A DNA stretch of 48,530 nt from an uncultured Clostridia bacterium (GCA_947630185.1 CANRGT010000013.1:1-48530), one strand, 5' to 3'; numbered from the stretch's first letter, positions 31,201-40,332 are shown. Notes: a model not told the origin generated them from the sequence alone. A program made the numbers and translations.

Positions 31201-31237
31201 ATAAAGAAAGAACTTTTGCTTAAGTAACTTTCTTTAT
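31201..31237 (-). terminator. terminator downstream of the pilin-like gene
   Basis: ATAAAGAAAG and CTTTCTTTAT form a 10-bp stem with an inner ACTT/AAGT pairing. On the minus strand it is followed by ATTTTTTATTT. It lies about 110 bp past the extended stop of the pilin-like gene. The rest of 30995-31346 is AT-rich with no gene. Confidence 0.65.
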
Positions 31238-31346
31238 ATCACATTTTCAGCTATTTTTCAAGCATTTTCGTTCGTCAAACTTCGAGCTAATTCGACATAT
31301 AAAAATTTATAAAATCATTATTTTGATAATATCTATTTAAAAATTA

Positions 31347-32716
31347 TTATACACCTAAATTCCATGTATCGTTTTCACCTTTAGTGAATGTAACATTAGG
31401 TTTTAATAAAACTACTGCTACTACGGGTCCACTAACTTCAATTTCTTCCCCACAAGAAGTAAATAACCCTCTTGTACCAACACTGAAGTACCCATAACCG
31501 TTTTAAATTAAAACAAATTTGAAAGAACTTGAAAAAAGCTCCAAAGTTATGACCATCTTTCATCAATGTGAAAGTCGTGATAGCGGTATTAGCAAGTGCA
31601 GTATAATTTTCCGAACCAGTAGGCGTTTGTAAACCATCCGATCCAAATAGATTTTTCATTCGATCACTTAATGCATTACGATATGAACAATCTATGCCTT
31701 CTTTAATGAAGTCTACGACAGAGTTTCCATAAAGGTATTCGAATCCTCCATTTTCGATTGTAATTGTTGAAATGCCATCTCCTAGTATTCTACCGTCCGC
31801 ATGTTCGAAAGATTTTATATCTGTTGTTGTTAATGATTGTCCATTTGAGCATTGATATTCTAAGTTTCCTTCTTCATTTAATTTAAAGGTTACTTTTGTG
31901 CCATATTCCGCTACCGTATTTTTTCCATACTTTTCTACTTTTTCTGGATTTTCCGGATTATAATCTGTAATTTTATTAATATCTTCTACTTTTAAGCTTC
32001 TTGCACTTTCAGCTCCTGTACCTGTACCATATTTCTTACATTCTTTATTTAACTTCGTTTCAAGCTTTAGAAAATCATCTTTACCTTTCAATGTAAAGTT
32101 TTTATTAACGGGATCAGAAGACATAAGCAAAATTTGTCCATTTTCTATTCCTAAGACTTTCCAAGTTCCATTGTATTCATCAACACTATCTTGATAGTTT
32201 ACAGTATCTCCTATTTTTATGTCCTGTCCATACTTCTCTTTTATTTCTTTTTCCATTGAGTATTCTCCAAATGTTTCTGTTTCACTTATTTTTCCCTGTA
32301 ATTTTGCTAATTCATATTCATATCTTAATATTGTATTTTGTTCATCTTCTGATGCTTTTTCTGTCTTCTCTCCTGCTTCTTTGGCTAACTGCAATATTCC
32401 ATTATCTCCAAATATCACCGTTATACTTACTGATGCCAAAATCAAAAGCACTACAATTGTTACTACTAAGGCTATTAGTGTTATTCCTGACACTGCATTT
32501 AATATACTTTTCTTGCTATTACTTTTTCTATTGTTTTGCATTTCTAATATATTGTTTGCATTATCATTTACACTTCTGCCTTGCGTAAGCTTTGTAGTGC
32601 ATATAAATAACGGTCTATTTTTGCTATATAAACCTTCCTTTTCTTCTATTTTTCTTAAATTACGGCTCTCTCTCTCTCTCTCTCTCTCTAGAGCCACAAG
32701 CGTTTTTACTTTTCAT
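31347..32716 (-). CDS. pilin-like secreted protein, frame broken at both ends (AG repeat and C-terminal indel)
   Basis: The main open frame (31438-32697, GTG start, 419 residues) has the type IV prepilin-like segment VSGITLIALVVTIVVLLILA (about residues 68-87). An extracellular domain follows with GTWKVLGIENGQILLMSSDP, as in clostridial DUF6273-type surface proteins. Two breaks are visible. First, the good start (AAGGAGG, ATG at 32716) is out of frame because of an AG(12) repeat; 13 or 10 units would restore it. Second, near 31501-31504 an A4 run appears one base long. Shifting there gives GYGYFSVGTRGLF... to a stop at 31347, the expected ending. Phase-variable gene, pseudogene or assembly error remain open. 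Confidence 0.75.
32666..32689 (-). repeat. AG dinucleotide microsatellite (12 units) in the pilin-like gene start
   Basis: Twenty-four bases of uninterrupted CT on the plus strand (AG on the coding strand) encode alternating Arg-Glu. They lie about 27 bases after the ATG with the strong ribosome site. The run is flanked by GGCTCT and AGAGCC, so it can also form a hairpin. Slipped-strand change by one unit alters the downstream frame. Confidence 0.9.
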
Positions 32717-32891
32717 CTGTTTTCCTCCTTCTTTTAGACAATACTTCATAATTTTATCTAATTACTTTCGTAACTTAAATTATTTCATATTATCTATTTG
32801 TTTCTCTATTTTTCTTCTTTTAGTATTATGAGTGTTATTTTTTATTCTATTCATCAATTATAATTGTTTTCACACTCATGTGTATAAATAA

Positions 32892-32920
32892 TTTATAATA
32901 TAACTATTATTTTTTGTCAA
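32892..32920 (-). promoter_or_regulatory. promoter of the pilin-like gene
   Basis: TTGACA (32915-32920) and TATAAA (32892-32897) are 17 bases apart on the minus strand. The leader to the ATG at 32716 is about 170 bases and begins with an 8-bp inverted repeat (ATGAGTGT at 32828 with ACACTCAT at 32872). Confidence 0.65.
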
Positions 32921-33057
32921 TATTTTTTATAAAATTGGCATTACAAAATTTAACTTTAAATTTTCACTTGATGTTTTTATCATATAATAATAAAATTTCA
33001 AAAAACACTAGCTTTTTTTTCAAAGTATGTTATAATCTCTAACGATGGCTAATAATT

Positions 33058-33085
33058 TTGATAAATATCATCATTATGCTACAAT
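33058..33085 (+). promoter_or_regulatory. arginase promoter
   Basis: TTGATA and TACAAT are 16 bases apart on the plus strand, with ATGC before the -10. The ATG at 33133 follows by about 47 bases. No arginine-repressor box was recognised. Confidence 0.55.
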
Positions 33086-33132
33086 AGTAAAATAAAGGTA
33101 CTTTGTATATCGCAAAACAAACGGAGGTTATC

Positions 33133-34173
33133 ATGAAAAAATTTGCAATTTTAAATGCTTGCACTGATTTAGGGGTAAATGTAGATGGTGCAGAACTTGC
33201 TCCACAAATTCTAACAAAAGATTTAATTTCTAATAACATATCTAATACTTATCTTTTAAAACAAGAACATATAAAAGAGAAAACCGATTTAAAAAATCCA
33301 AATACTAATAAAGAAACTATTGATGATTTTGTGAAGGAACTTGATGCACTTTTGCTTAAAATGCATGAACTTCACTTTGAACATAAGATGAGTCAAAATG
33401 AAATGAATATTTATTTTGAAAAAATGCAAAATTTAGTTTTAGCTGTCAAGGCACTAGATACTAAAAACGAGAAAAGAAATTTAAATTCTATTAATGAATT
33501 TAATCAAGCACTTTATAACTTAGTTTTAAATGCAATTGATAAAGATGAATTTCCTATTACTGTTGGTGGAGACCATATTGTTACTATCGCATCTAGCTTA
33601 GCTTCTATTAAAAAGAACAAAAACTTAGGTATTATTTGGTTTGATGCTCACGGAGATTATAACACTTATGAAACTTCTGTTACCGGTAATTTACACGGTC
33701 TTCCTTTGGCAGTTGCTACAAATTATGAAAAAAATATTTTATCTGATTTCCACAATGGTCCATTCTATAATCCTAAAAATACTGTTATCGTTGGTGGTAG
33801 AGATATTGACCCTTGGGAATGGGGTAACATTATAGATGCAGGTGTAACTGTATTTTCTACTAATGATATTAAAGAACAAGGTGTTGAAGCTATTTGTAAA
33901 AAAGCTTTTGAAATTGCTTCTAATGATACAAATGGCGTACATGTAAGCTTTGATATAGATTTAATTGATCCTCAAGTAGCTCCCGGTGTTTCAACACCAG
34001 CAAATGATGGAATTAATTTAGAAGAAGCCTATAAGCTTGTAGATGAAATTACAAAATATTCTGATGTAATAAAATCTGCTGATTTAGTAGAGTTTAATCC
34101 TATTTTTGATATAAATCATTCTACTGAAGAAATTGGTAAAAACATATTAAAAACTTGGGTTGAAAAGCTTTAA
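33133..34173 (+). CDS. arginase (ureohydrolase family)
   Basis: A 346-residue binuclear-manganese ureohydrolase, probably splitting arginine to ornithine and urea. Metal ligands are His148 (VGGDHIV), Asp171/His173/Asp175 (FDAHGDYNTY) and Asp274/Asp276 (SFDIDLIDP). TGNLHGLPLA matches the arginase pattern SGNxHGxP better than agmatinase or formimidoylglutamase. An extra charged helical segment (about 45-120) precedes the first metal motif. The start at 33133 has CGGAGG seven bases upstream; the frame opens at 33103. Monocistronic, with no other arginine-pathway gene nearby. Confidence 0.85.
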   Translation: MKKFAILNACTDLGVNVDGAELAPQILTKDLISNNISNTYLLKQEHIKEKTDLKNPNTNKETIDDFVKELDALLLKMHELHFEHKMSQNEMNIYFEKMQNLVLAVKALDTKNEKRNLNSINEFNQALYNLVLNAIDKDEFPITVGGDHIVTIASSLASIKKNKNLGIIWFDAHGDYNTYETSVTGNLHGLPLAVATNYEKNILSDFHNGPFYNPKNTVIVGGRDIDPWEWGNIIDAGVTVFSTNDIKEQGVEAICKKAFEIASNDTNGVHVSFDIDLIDPQVAPGVSTPANDGINLEEAYKLVDEITKYSDVIKSADLVEFNPIFDINHSTEEIGKNILKTWVEKL

Positions 34174-34207
34174 ATAAATCAATTAAAAAAATTTAAAATA
34201 TAGTATA

Positions 34208-34372
34208 AAAAGAACAATATGTCTTTTGTGAAGTCACCGCGTAGCGTCCAAACGGAACGAAGTGAAGTGCGTTTGGAGCAACCAACATACTATGTAATAA
34301 ATTGTAGTCATACAATTTATTACATAAAAGGTTGCGTGGGCAAGGTGCAAACAAAAAACATATTGTTCTTTT
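34208..34372. repeat. structured interspersed repeat, copy B (arginase-pheT gap)
   Basis: Same plan as the copy at 20207. The outer stem is 15 bp (AAAAGAACAATATGT at 34208 with ACATATTGTTCTTTT at 34358), plus TTTTGT/ACAAAA. CACC (34235) pairs with GGTG (34344), and CCGCGTAGCG is identical. A CCAAACG/CGTTTGG hairpin follows. GCAACC (34278) pairs with GGTTGC (34330), enclosing the same TATGTAATAAATTGT hairpin (34291-34326). Stem sequences differ from copy A but pairing is kept. It lies between convergent gene ends. Confidence 0.85.
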
Positions 34373-34401
34373 AAAATATTTTTATTATTTCATCATTTTT
34401 A

Positions 34402-36813
34402 TTATTTTCTTAATTCTGCTCCTAGGCTCTTTTCTAACTCTGATACTATTTCCTTCATAACCCCATTTACTTCTTCATCTGTTAAAGTTCTATCTGGAAG
34501 TCTGAATTTTAAGCTATATGCTATGCTCTTCTTGTTTTCTCCTAATTTTTCGCTTCTATAAACATCAAATAATTTTGCTTCTTCTAATAATTTCTTTGCT
34601 TTCTTTTGAATTATCTTCTCTATTTCTCCTACTTCTATGCTTTCGTCTATTACCATAGCAATATCTCTTTCTAGTACTGGATATTTTGTAATAGGTGAAT
34701 ATTTTTTGTTTCTTCTTGCATAAACTGAAATTTTATCAATGCTTATTTCTGCTAATAATACTCTTTGTGTAATGTCATAGTTTTTAGTAAGTAGTGGATT
34801 TGCTTCTCCAAATGTTGCAATTATATCATTTCCCACTTTTAAGTTTGCGCATCTTCCTGGATGATACATTTTATTATTCTCTTCTTTTTTAATTTCATAT
34901 TTTGAAACACCTGCTACTTCTAAAATGTTTTCTACTAAACCTTTTAAAGTATAGAAGTCTTCACTTTCATTATATATTCCAATTGTTAAAACATTGCTTT
35001 CTTCTGGTAAATTACCATTTTCTATTGCATTTTGCTTGTTTTTATATACTCTTGATAAATCGAATAATCTTACTTCTTTATTTTTATAATTATTGTTGTT
35101 TGCAAGCATTTGCATCATTGTTGGAACTGAAGTAGGCTTCATTATTGTATAATCTTCACTTAATGGATTTTGAATTTTTACTGTTTCTTGCATATACTCA
35201 TTATCTTTTGAGATATTGCATTTTTCTAAGTCTTTTTCACTTATAAATCCATAAGTACAAATTTCTGATAAGCCACTATTTACTAACAATTCTGATATTG
35301 AATCTGCTATTTTTTGCTCTTTATTTTTTCCACCTAAGGTTGTTTCTGCATTTATTAAAGTTGTTCCTAATTTATCATATCCATAAAATCTTAAAACTTC
35401 TTCTGCAACATCTGCTATTCCTTCTACATCTTGTCTGAAATATGGTGGAATTACAACATCATTTTCTACCTTCATGTCTAATTTTTCTAATGTCTTAATC
35501 ATTTCTTCTTTGCTTAAATTTGTACCTAATAAAATGTTTATTCTTTCTACATTTAATGGTATTCTATTTTCTTTTTGTTTTGCTGGGTAAACATCTACTT
35601 TTCCATCTACTGCTTCTCCTGCTCCTAATAACTCTACTAATTCAACTGCTCTATTTATACTGCGAAGTGCATTTTCTGGAGATAAGCCTTTTTCATAACG
35701 GCTAGATGCTTCTGTTCTTAGTCCTACTGCTTTTGCAGTTTTTCTAATATTTCCGCCGTAGAATACTGCTGATTCAAATACTACAGTTTTTGTGTCGTTT
35801 TCTATTTCAGAATTTTGACCACCCATTACACCAGCTATTGCAACTGGCTTTTTTTCGTCTGCTATAACTAGCATATCTTCTGTTAAATTTCTTTCTTGAT
35901 CATCTAATGTAATAATTTTTTCACCTTTGTTTGCTCTTCTTACTGTAATATGTTTTCCTTCAATTGAATTTATATCAAATGCGTGCATTGGTTGACCTAG
36001 CTCTAACATAACATAATTTGTAATATCTACAATGTTATTTATAGCTCTTACACCACAGCTATTTAATCTTTTTACCATCCACTCTGGTGATGGTCCTATT
36101 TTTACATTTTTAACTACTCTTGCTATATAACGATAGCATAAGTCTGGTGCTGTTATATCTACTTTTATTCCTTCAACGCTGTCTTTGTCTTGAACTTTCA
36201 TTTCATCTAGATTTTTGCGTGGATTTTTGAAAGGTTCATTTAAAGAAACGGCAGTTTCTCTACCTAAGCCTTCAATAGATAAACAATCAGGTCTATTAGG
36301 TGTAATTTCAAAATCAATTACAGTTTCCTTTAAACCTAGTACTTCTGTAATGTCTGCTCCTAGCCTGTTTTCTAAATCTTTTGATAAAATCATAATTCCC
36401 ATTTCAATTTGGTCTGGATAACTATTTATATCTAAGCCTAACTCTCCAACAGAGCACATCATTCCACAGGATTCTACACCTCTTAGCATACCCTTTTTAA
36501 TTTCTACGCCACCTGGTAACTTTGAGCCGTCTTTTGCTATTGGAACGATATCTCCTTCTTTTATGTTGTTAGCACCTGTTACTATTTGTAAGATTTCTCC
36601 GCCTCCAACATCTACTTTAGTTACTACTAAATGGTCTGAATCAGCATGTGGTTTAATTTCTAATATTTTTCCAACTACTACATTTTGAATATCTTTTCCT
36701 TGTTCTTCTATTGTTTCTACTTTTGAGCCTGTCATTGTAAGAATATCTCCTAATTGTTTTGGCTCTACATTTATATCAGCATATTCGCTTAGCCATTCTA
36801 TACTTGCTTTCAT
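34402..36813 (-). CDS. pheT: phenylalanine--tRNA ligase beta subunit
   Basis: The 803-residue editing and structural subunit of the alpha2-beta2 enzyme. The N-terminal tRNA-binding domain contains VVVGKILEIKPHADSDHL and VTGANNIKEGD. The B3/B4 editing region has NCxxN-type ITPNRPDCLSIEGLGRE and ALRTEASSRYEKGL-like sequence. The B5 domain and a C-terminal ferredoxin-like anticodon-binding domain (SPITKYPVLERDIAMVID ... LPDRTLTDEEV) close it. It follows pheS by 85 bp under the same T-box. A partial copy of the pheS/groEL leader motif lies about 18 bases before the start. Confidence 0.97.
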   Translation of the reverse strand: MKASIEWLSEYADINVEPKQLGDILTMTGSKVETIEEQGKDIQNVVVGKILEIKPHADSDHLVVTKVDVGGGEILQIVTGANNIKEGDIVPIAKDGSKLPGGVEIKKGMLRGVESCGMMCSVGELGLDINSYPDQIEMGIMILSKDLENRLGADITEVLGLKETVIDFEITPNRPDCLSIEGLGRETAVSLNEPFKNPRKNLDEMKVQDKDSVEGIKVDITAPDLCYRYIARVVKNVKIGPSPEWMVKRLNSCGVRAINNIVDITNYVMLELGQPMHAFDINSIEGKHITVRRANKGEKIITLDDQERNLTEDMLVIADEKKPVAIAGVMGGQNSEIENDTKTVVFESAVFYGGNIRKTAKAVGLRTEASSRYEKGLSPENALRSINRAVELVELLGAGEAVDGKVDVYPAKQKENRIPLNVERINILLGTNLSKEEMIKTLEKLDMKVENDVVIPPYFRQDVEGIADVAEEVLRFYGYDKLGTTLINAETTLGGKNKEQKIADSISELLVNSGLSEICTYGFISEKDLEKCNISKDNEYMQETVKIQNPLSEDYTIMKPTSVPTMMQMLANNNNYKNKEVRLFDLSRVYKNKQNAIENGNLPEESNVLTIGIYNESEDFYTLKGLVENILEVAGVSKYEIKKEENNKMYHPGRCANLKVGNDIIATFGEANPLLTKNYDITQRVLLAEISIDKISVYARRNKKYSPITKYPVLERDIAMVIDESIEVGEIEKIIQKKAKKLLEEAKLFDVYRSEKLGENKKSIAYSLKFRLPDRTLTDEEVNGVMKEIVSELEKSLGAELRK

Positions 36814-36898
36814 TTATTTTTCCTCCCCGTATTTTAGGTTTTTATATATATTAAAAGATTTCTCAACTTAAAAATCAATTTTTAAGTTATTTTCGATG

Positions 36899-37918
36899 TT
36901 AAAATTGTTTTAAAAATCTTACATCATTTTCATATAATAGACGCATATCATCTATTCCAAATTTAGCCATTGCAATTCTTTCTACACCAAATCCAAATGC
37001 AAAGCCTGTGTATTCGTCTGGGTCTATTCCACAATTTCTTAATACATTAGGATGAACCATTCCACATCCAAGTAACTCTATCCAGCCTTCACCTTTACAT
37101 ACTCTACAACCTTTTCCTCCACAAACAAAGCAAGATACATCTGCTTCTGCACTTGGCTCTGTAAATGGGAAATGATGTGGTCTAAATCTAATTTCTGTTT
37201 TTTCTCCTAAACATTTTTTAGCAAACATTGCAAGTGTTCCTTTTAAATCTGCCATTGATATATTTTTATCAATTACTAATCCTTCGATTTGATGGAATAC
37301 AGGAGAGTGTGTAGCATCTACACTATCTGAACGATATACTGCTCCTGGGCATATAATTTTAATTGGTGGTTTTGTTCCTTCCATAACCCTTGCTTGAACT
37401 GATGATGTTTGAGAACGAAGTATTATTTCGTCTGTAATATAGAAGGTGTCTTGTATATCTCTTGCAGGGTGGTCTGGTGGAGTATTTAATTTATCAAAGT
37501 TATATGTAGCAAGCTCTACTTCTGGACCATCTGCTATTTCATAACCCATTCCTATAAATATTTCTTTTACATCATTTATAACTTGTGTAATTGGATGTAC
37601 ACTTCCTAAGCTAGTTTTTTTGCTTGGCATAGTAACATCAAGGTTTTCTTCTTTTAGCTTCTTTTCTATTTCTAGATTTGCGAAACTATCTTCTCCCTCT
37701 TTTATTTTTGCTTCTAATTCATCTCTTACTTCATTTACTAAACTACCTATTACAGGTCTTTCTTCTGGGCTTAATGCCCCCATTCCTCTTAGAACTGCTG
37801 TTAGTTCTCCTTTTTTTCCTAAGTATTTTACTCTTACATCATACAAGCTTTTTGCATCTGAAGCTTTTGCAATTTCTTCTAAAGCATTTGCTTTAATTTT
37901 TTCAATTTGCTCTTTCAT
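36899..37918 (-). CDS. pheS: phenylalanine--tRNA ligase alpha subunit
   Basis: The 339-residue catalytic subunit charging tRNA-Phe. The N-terminal coiled coil (to about residue 85) is followed by a class II catalytic domain with [19 protein letters not shown] and [39 protein letters not shown] is motif 2, and [18 protein letters not shown] is motif 3. Four cysteines ([12 protein letters not shown]) form a probable zinc knuckle seen in many Gram-positive enzymes. Expression is governed by the upstream T-box. Confidence 0.97.
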   Translation of the reverse strand: MKEQIEKIKANALEEIAKASDAKSLYDVRVKYLGKKGELTAVLRGMGALSPEERPVIGSLVNEVRDELEAKIKEGEDSFANLEIEKKLKEENLDVTMPSKKTSLGSVHPITQVINDVKEIFIGMGYEIADGPEVELATYNFDKLNTPPDHPARDIQDTFYITDEIILRSQTSSVQARVMEGTKPPIKIICPGAVYRSDSVDATHSPVFHQIEGLVIDKNISMADLKGTLAMFAKKCLGEKTEIRFRPHHFPFTEPSAEADVSCFVCGGKGCRVCKGEGWIELLGCGMVHPNVLRNCGIDPDEYTGFAFGFGVERIAMAKFGIDDMRLLYENDVRFLKQF

Positions 37919-37940
37919 TGTCTTCTTCCTTGCTTTTAAT

Positions 37941-37973
37941 ATATTTAGGTTTTTATGGAATTACCTATAAACC
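37941..37973 (-). promoter_or_regulatory. hairpin motif in pheS leader, shared with groEL leader
   Basis: On the minus strand it begins GGTTTATAGGTA, has a short spacer, and ends TAAAAACCTAAATAT. GGTTTAT can pair with ATAAA-CC. It sits 22 bases before the pheS ATG, after the T-box terminator. It matches 13781-13820 in both flanking blocks but not in the spacer. Confidence 0.5.
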
Positions 37974-38053
37974 ATTTATAATTTTATACTTTTGAATAGT
38001 ATAATTTGTTAACTAGAGTTATAATTTTATTTTGTAAAATTTGAAATTTGAGC

Positions 38054-38406
38054 AACAAAAAATCCATTTGCCCTATAACTTTTAGTATAGGACGAAATGG
38101 ATTCGTGGTACCACCTAATTTTATTAATATTTTTATATTAACCTCATTTATTGGCTGTAACGTAGCTAGCGTCTTTTCCTACTATTTTTCAAAAAAGAAC
38201 CTCAAAAGTGAAATTTCAATAAAAGTAGTAATAATAAACTTTCAGCTAATGTTTATCTCTCTTTCTTACCTTTTCTTTTATTTACTTTGCTTTTTCAAAG
38301 GTGTTTTTGTATTGTTTAATATTTTTGTTAATGCTTTTGTACTTGTTTAATACTTTTCTAATTTTTTTAATATTTTTGCTAATGTTTTTATTTGCTTTTT
38401 CTAATG
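38054..38406 (-). promoter_or_regulatory. T-box leader (tRNA-Phe responsive) of pheST
   Basis: The T-box antiterminator sequence GGTGGTACCACG lies at 38104-38115. It overlaps a terminator stem (AATCCATTTCGTCCTATAC with GTTATAGGGCAAATGGATT) followed by TTTTT (about 38054-38103). Upstream, AAAGAGAGA, GCTGAAAG and TTTCACTTTTGAG match Stem I features. The specifier is probably TTC at 38210-38212, a Phe codon fitting the downstream genes. Uncharged tRNA-Phe would favour read-through. The first ~110 bases of the transcript are A-rich and apparently unstructured. Confidence 0.88.
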
Positions 38407-38412
38407 CTAATT

Positions 38413-38441
38413 ATTTTAACACCTTTTTTGCATAAAATCAA
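38413..38441 (-). promoter_or_regulatory. pheST promoter
   Basis: TTGATT (38436-38441) and TAAAAT (38413-38418) are 17 bases apart on the minus strand. It lies within 35 bp of the stop of the upstream Rpn gene and starts the T-box transcript near 38406. Confidence 0.65.
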
Positions 38442-38472
38442 GAGGAATTGTAAGTTATTTTTAAGGTTTTAT

Positions 38473-39297
38473 CTATTTTTTTAATATTTCTTCTTTGGTT
38501 AATCCTGTCACTCTTATAATAGTTTCTATATCTATATTTTCTTCTAACATTTTCTTTGCAGTTTCTAACTTTGCTTCTTTTATTCCCTTGTTATAACTTT
38601 CACTTAATCTACTATTTTCATCTAATATTTTCTTTTCTCTTAAATCTGCTATTCTCTCTAAATATTCATCTTCGCTCATTTCTTCTAGCTTATTTACTGC
38701 TTCATTTAGTTCTTCATTTTCTTTCATTTTTTCCTTCACCCTCTCCGATTTAGGATTTTCCAAAAATGATAACCAGTCTATTAGCTCACTTCTTGCTTCG
38801 TCTTCTATTATCTTTGGCAACTCTATTATAATAAATTCTAATTTATCTGTCAATATTAACTTCCTGTTTTTCTCTTCTATTATTTTCCATTTTGTTATAT
38901 ATTCTAACTCTTCTAATCCTTCTACTTTAAAATCTGCTATTAATATTACTATCGTTTTTTGTAAATTTTCATATTTATTTCCTTTTTTTATTTGCCTACT
39001 ATATACCCTGCTCCAATAGTATAGTATTCTTTCTTTTATTGTTGTCTCTGACTCTAACTGCATCTCTATATTACATTTTTCTTTTCCATTTATTGTTGCT
39101 ATTACATCTAATATTCCTAACTTGTCTAATACTTTTTCTCGCCTTAATATTTGATTTTTGCTTAAATCTATACTATCTATCTTTTGTTCTAAAATACTTT
39201 CTAAAAATCTTTTAGTTATTCTTTCGCTTCCTACTTCTCCAAATAATACTTGAAATACTACATCTATTTTGGGAGATAATAATTTCTTTTCGTTCAA
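38473..39297 (-). CDS. Rpn family PD-(D/E)XK nuclease, second copy
   Basis: A 274-residue PDDEXK_2 protein. It begins LLSPKIDVVFQVLFGEVGSERIT, has the active-site strands KLGILDVIATINGKEKCNIEMQLE, and ends in LETAKKMLEENIDIETIIRVTGLTKEEIL. The ending is close to that of the copy at 30117, while the nuclease halves are diverged, so this is a paralogue from another subfamily rather than a recent duplicate. No mobile-element ends flank it. Confidence 0.86.
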   Translation of the reverse strand: MNEKKLLSPKIDVVFQVLFGEVGSERITKRFLESILEQKIDSIDLSKNQILRREKVLDKLGILDVIATINGKEKCNIEMQLESETTIKERILYYWSRVYSRQIKKGNKYENLQKTIVILIADFKVEGLEELEYITKWKIIEEKNRKLILTDKLEFIIIELPKIIEDEARSELIDWLSFLENPKSERVKEKMKENEELNEAVNKLEEMSEDEYLERIADLREKKILDENSRLSESYNKGIKEAKLETAKKMLEENIDIETIIRVTGLTKEEILKK

Positions 39298-39724
39298 ATA
39301 TTCCTACCTTCTTTCGCTTATAAATTAAACTGCTAATTTGCAATAGATAATTTTAACTACTCCTCCTTTCACTTTTTATTTTCACATTTCATTTGGATTT
39401 TTCTTTAAAGAATAAATTTTTAAGATTTTAAATTTTTAATTTGGATTTTTCCTTTTAAGAATAAATTTAAATTTTTGGATTAAATATAGATAAATAAAAT
39501 ATTTTTAAATCTAAAATAAATTAAAATAATTTTTAAATAAACTTAAATATATAAAATATTAAAAATAAATAATTTATTGCAAACTGCAATTTGTATTATT
39601 AAATCACACATTTTGCTATATTGCAAGATAAATCGTTAGACATATTTTTTTATTTTTCGACAGATTGTTATTATTTTATCTTGTAATAAAATAATAACAA
39701 TAGAAAATTATTATTGCTTTAAAT
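39298..39724. other. AT-rich gap with a 15-bp perfect hairpin
   Basis: No gene is seen. Runs of A/T with several TTTAAATTTT-type blocks fill most of it. A perfect 15-bp hairpin (TTGTTATTATTTTAT at 39665 with ATAAAATAATAACAA at 39686) lies just past the stop of the small membrane protein gene and may end its transcript. A small repeat, TTGCA-AAC-TGCAA, is near 39578. Confidence 0.45.
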
Positions 39725-40072
39725 TTATGCTTTCTTGCCACTTTCATCTGTCCATCTATTAACTCTAATATTTTGATATGCTTGCAACACTTGTGAATAT
39801 TTTTGATATTCTTCTTCCCACACCATACTTGGAATTTTATCATACGCACTAAAAACTTTTTCTGCTTCTGCTAAAAATATGATTTGCTCTTGTGGGCTCA
39901 TCATTTCATATTTTTTAGAAAATTTATACAATTTATCTAGCATTTCGTTTGCTTGAATAAAACCCCAAAAGTCTTTTATCTTTATGCCTGCTGATCGTAT
40001 TTGAAATACAGAAAAAGCAATTAAAACAAATATAACGAAAACTAGCAAATATATTATTGTTAAAATTCCCAT
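39725..40072 (-). CDS. hypothetical protein with N-terminal membrane segment
   Basis: A 115-residue protein I do not recognise. Residues 4-24 (LTIIYLLVFVIFVLIAFSVFQI) are a single membrane helix. The remainder is soluble and mostly helical, with MMSPQEQIIFLAEAEKVF in the middle. AAGGAAA precedes the ATG and a consensus promoter stands upstream. It is divergent from the cation transporter, so they may share a control region. Confidence 0.7.
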   Translation of the reverse strand: MGILTIIYLLVFVIFVLIAFSVFQIRSAGIKIKDFWGFIQANEMLDKLYKFSKKYEMMSPQEQIIFLAEAEKVFSAYDKIPSMVWEEEYQKYSQVLQAYQNIRVNRWTDESGKKA

Positions 40073-40104
40073 TTAACTTTTTCCTTTCTTCTTTTGCTTT
40101 TTTC

Positions 40105-40133
40105 ATTATAGCATTATTATTTTTTTTATGCAA
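40105..40133 (-). promoter_or_regulatory. promoter of the 39725 gene
   Basis: TTGCAT (40128-40133) and TATAAT (40105-40110) are 17 bases apart on the minus strand, with TGC before the -10. Confidence 0.65.
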
Positions 40134-40280
40134 CTTTTAATTTTTTTATTTTTTGCTTTTCACATTTGCCTACATTTATTTTAAGTTTTATCTTTTTTTA
40201 TTAAAATATTGTGATATAATTAATTATACATTAAAATATTAATAAGATTATATAGTAATTCATTATATAACATAAATATA

Positions 40281-40303
40281 GGAAGGAGAATATGATTATT
40301 TAA
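40281..40303 (+). promoter_or_regulatory. strong ribosome site driving a three-codon ORF ahead of the CDF gene
   Basis: GGAAGGAGAA is followed by ATG-ATT-ATT-TAA at 40292-40303, encoding only Met-Ile-Ile. The transporter start at 40333 has no ribosome site of its own. TG-A-TATAAT at 40212-40220 is the likely promoter of this leader. Confidence 0.5.
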
Positions 40304-40332
40304 GTTATTAAATATATCATATAAGTTTATAT

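Noticed and set aside
33103-33132. Upstream in-frame ATG as the arginase start
   Set aside because: The ATG at 33133 has CGGAGG seven bases before it and gives the usual N terminus; the upstream ATG has no ribosome site.
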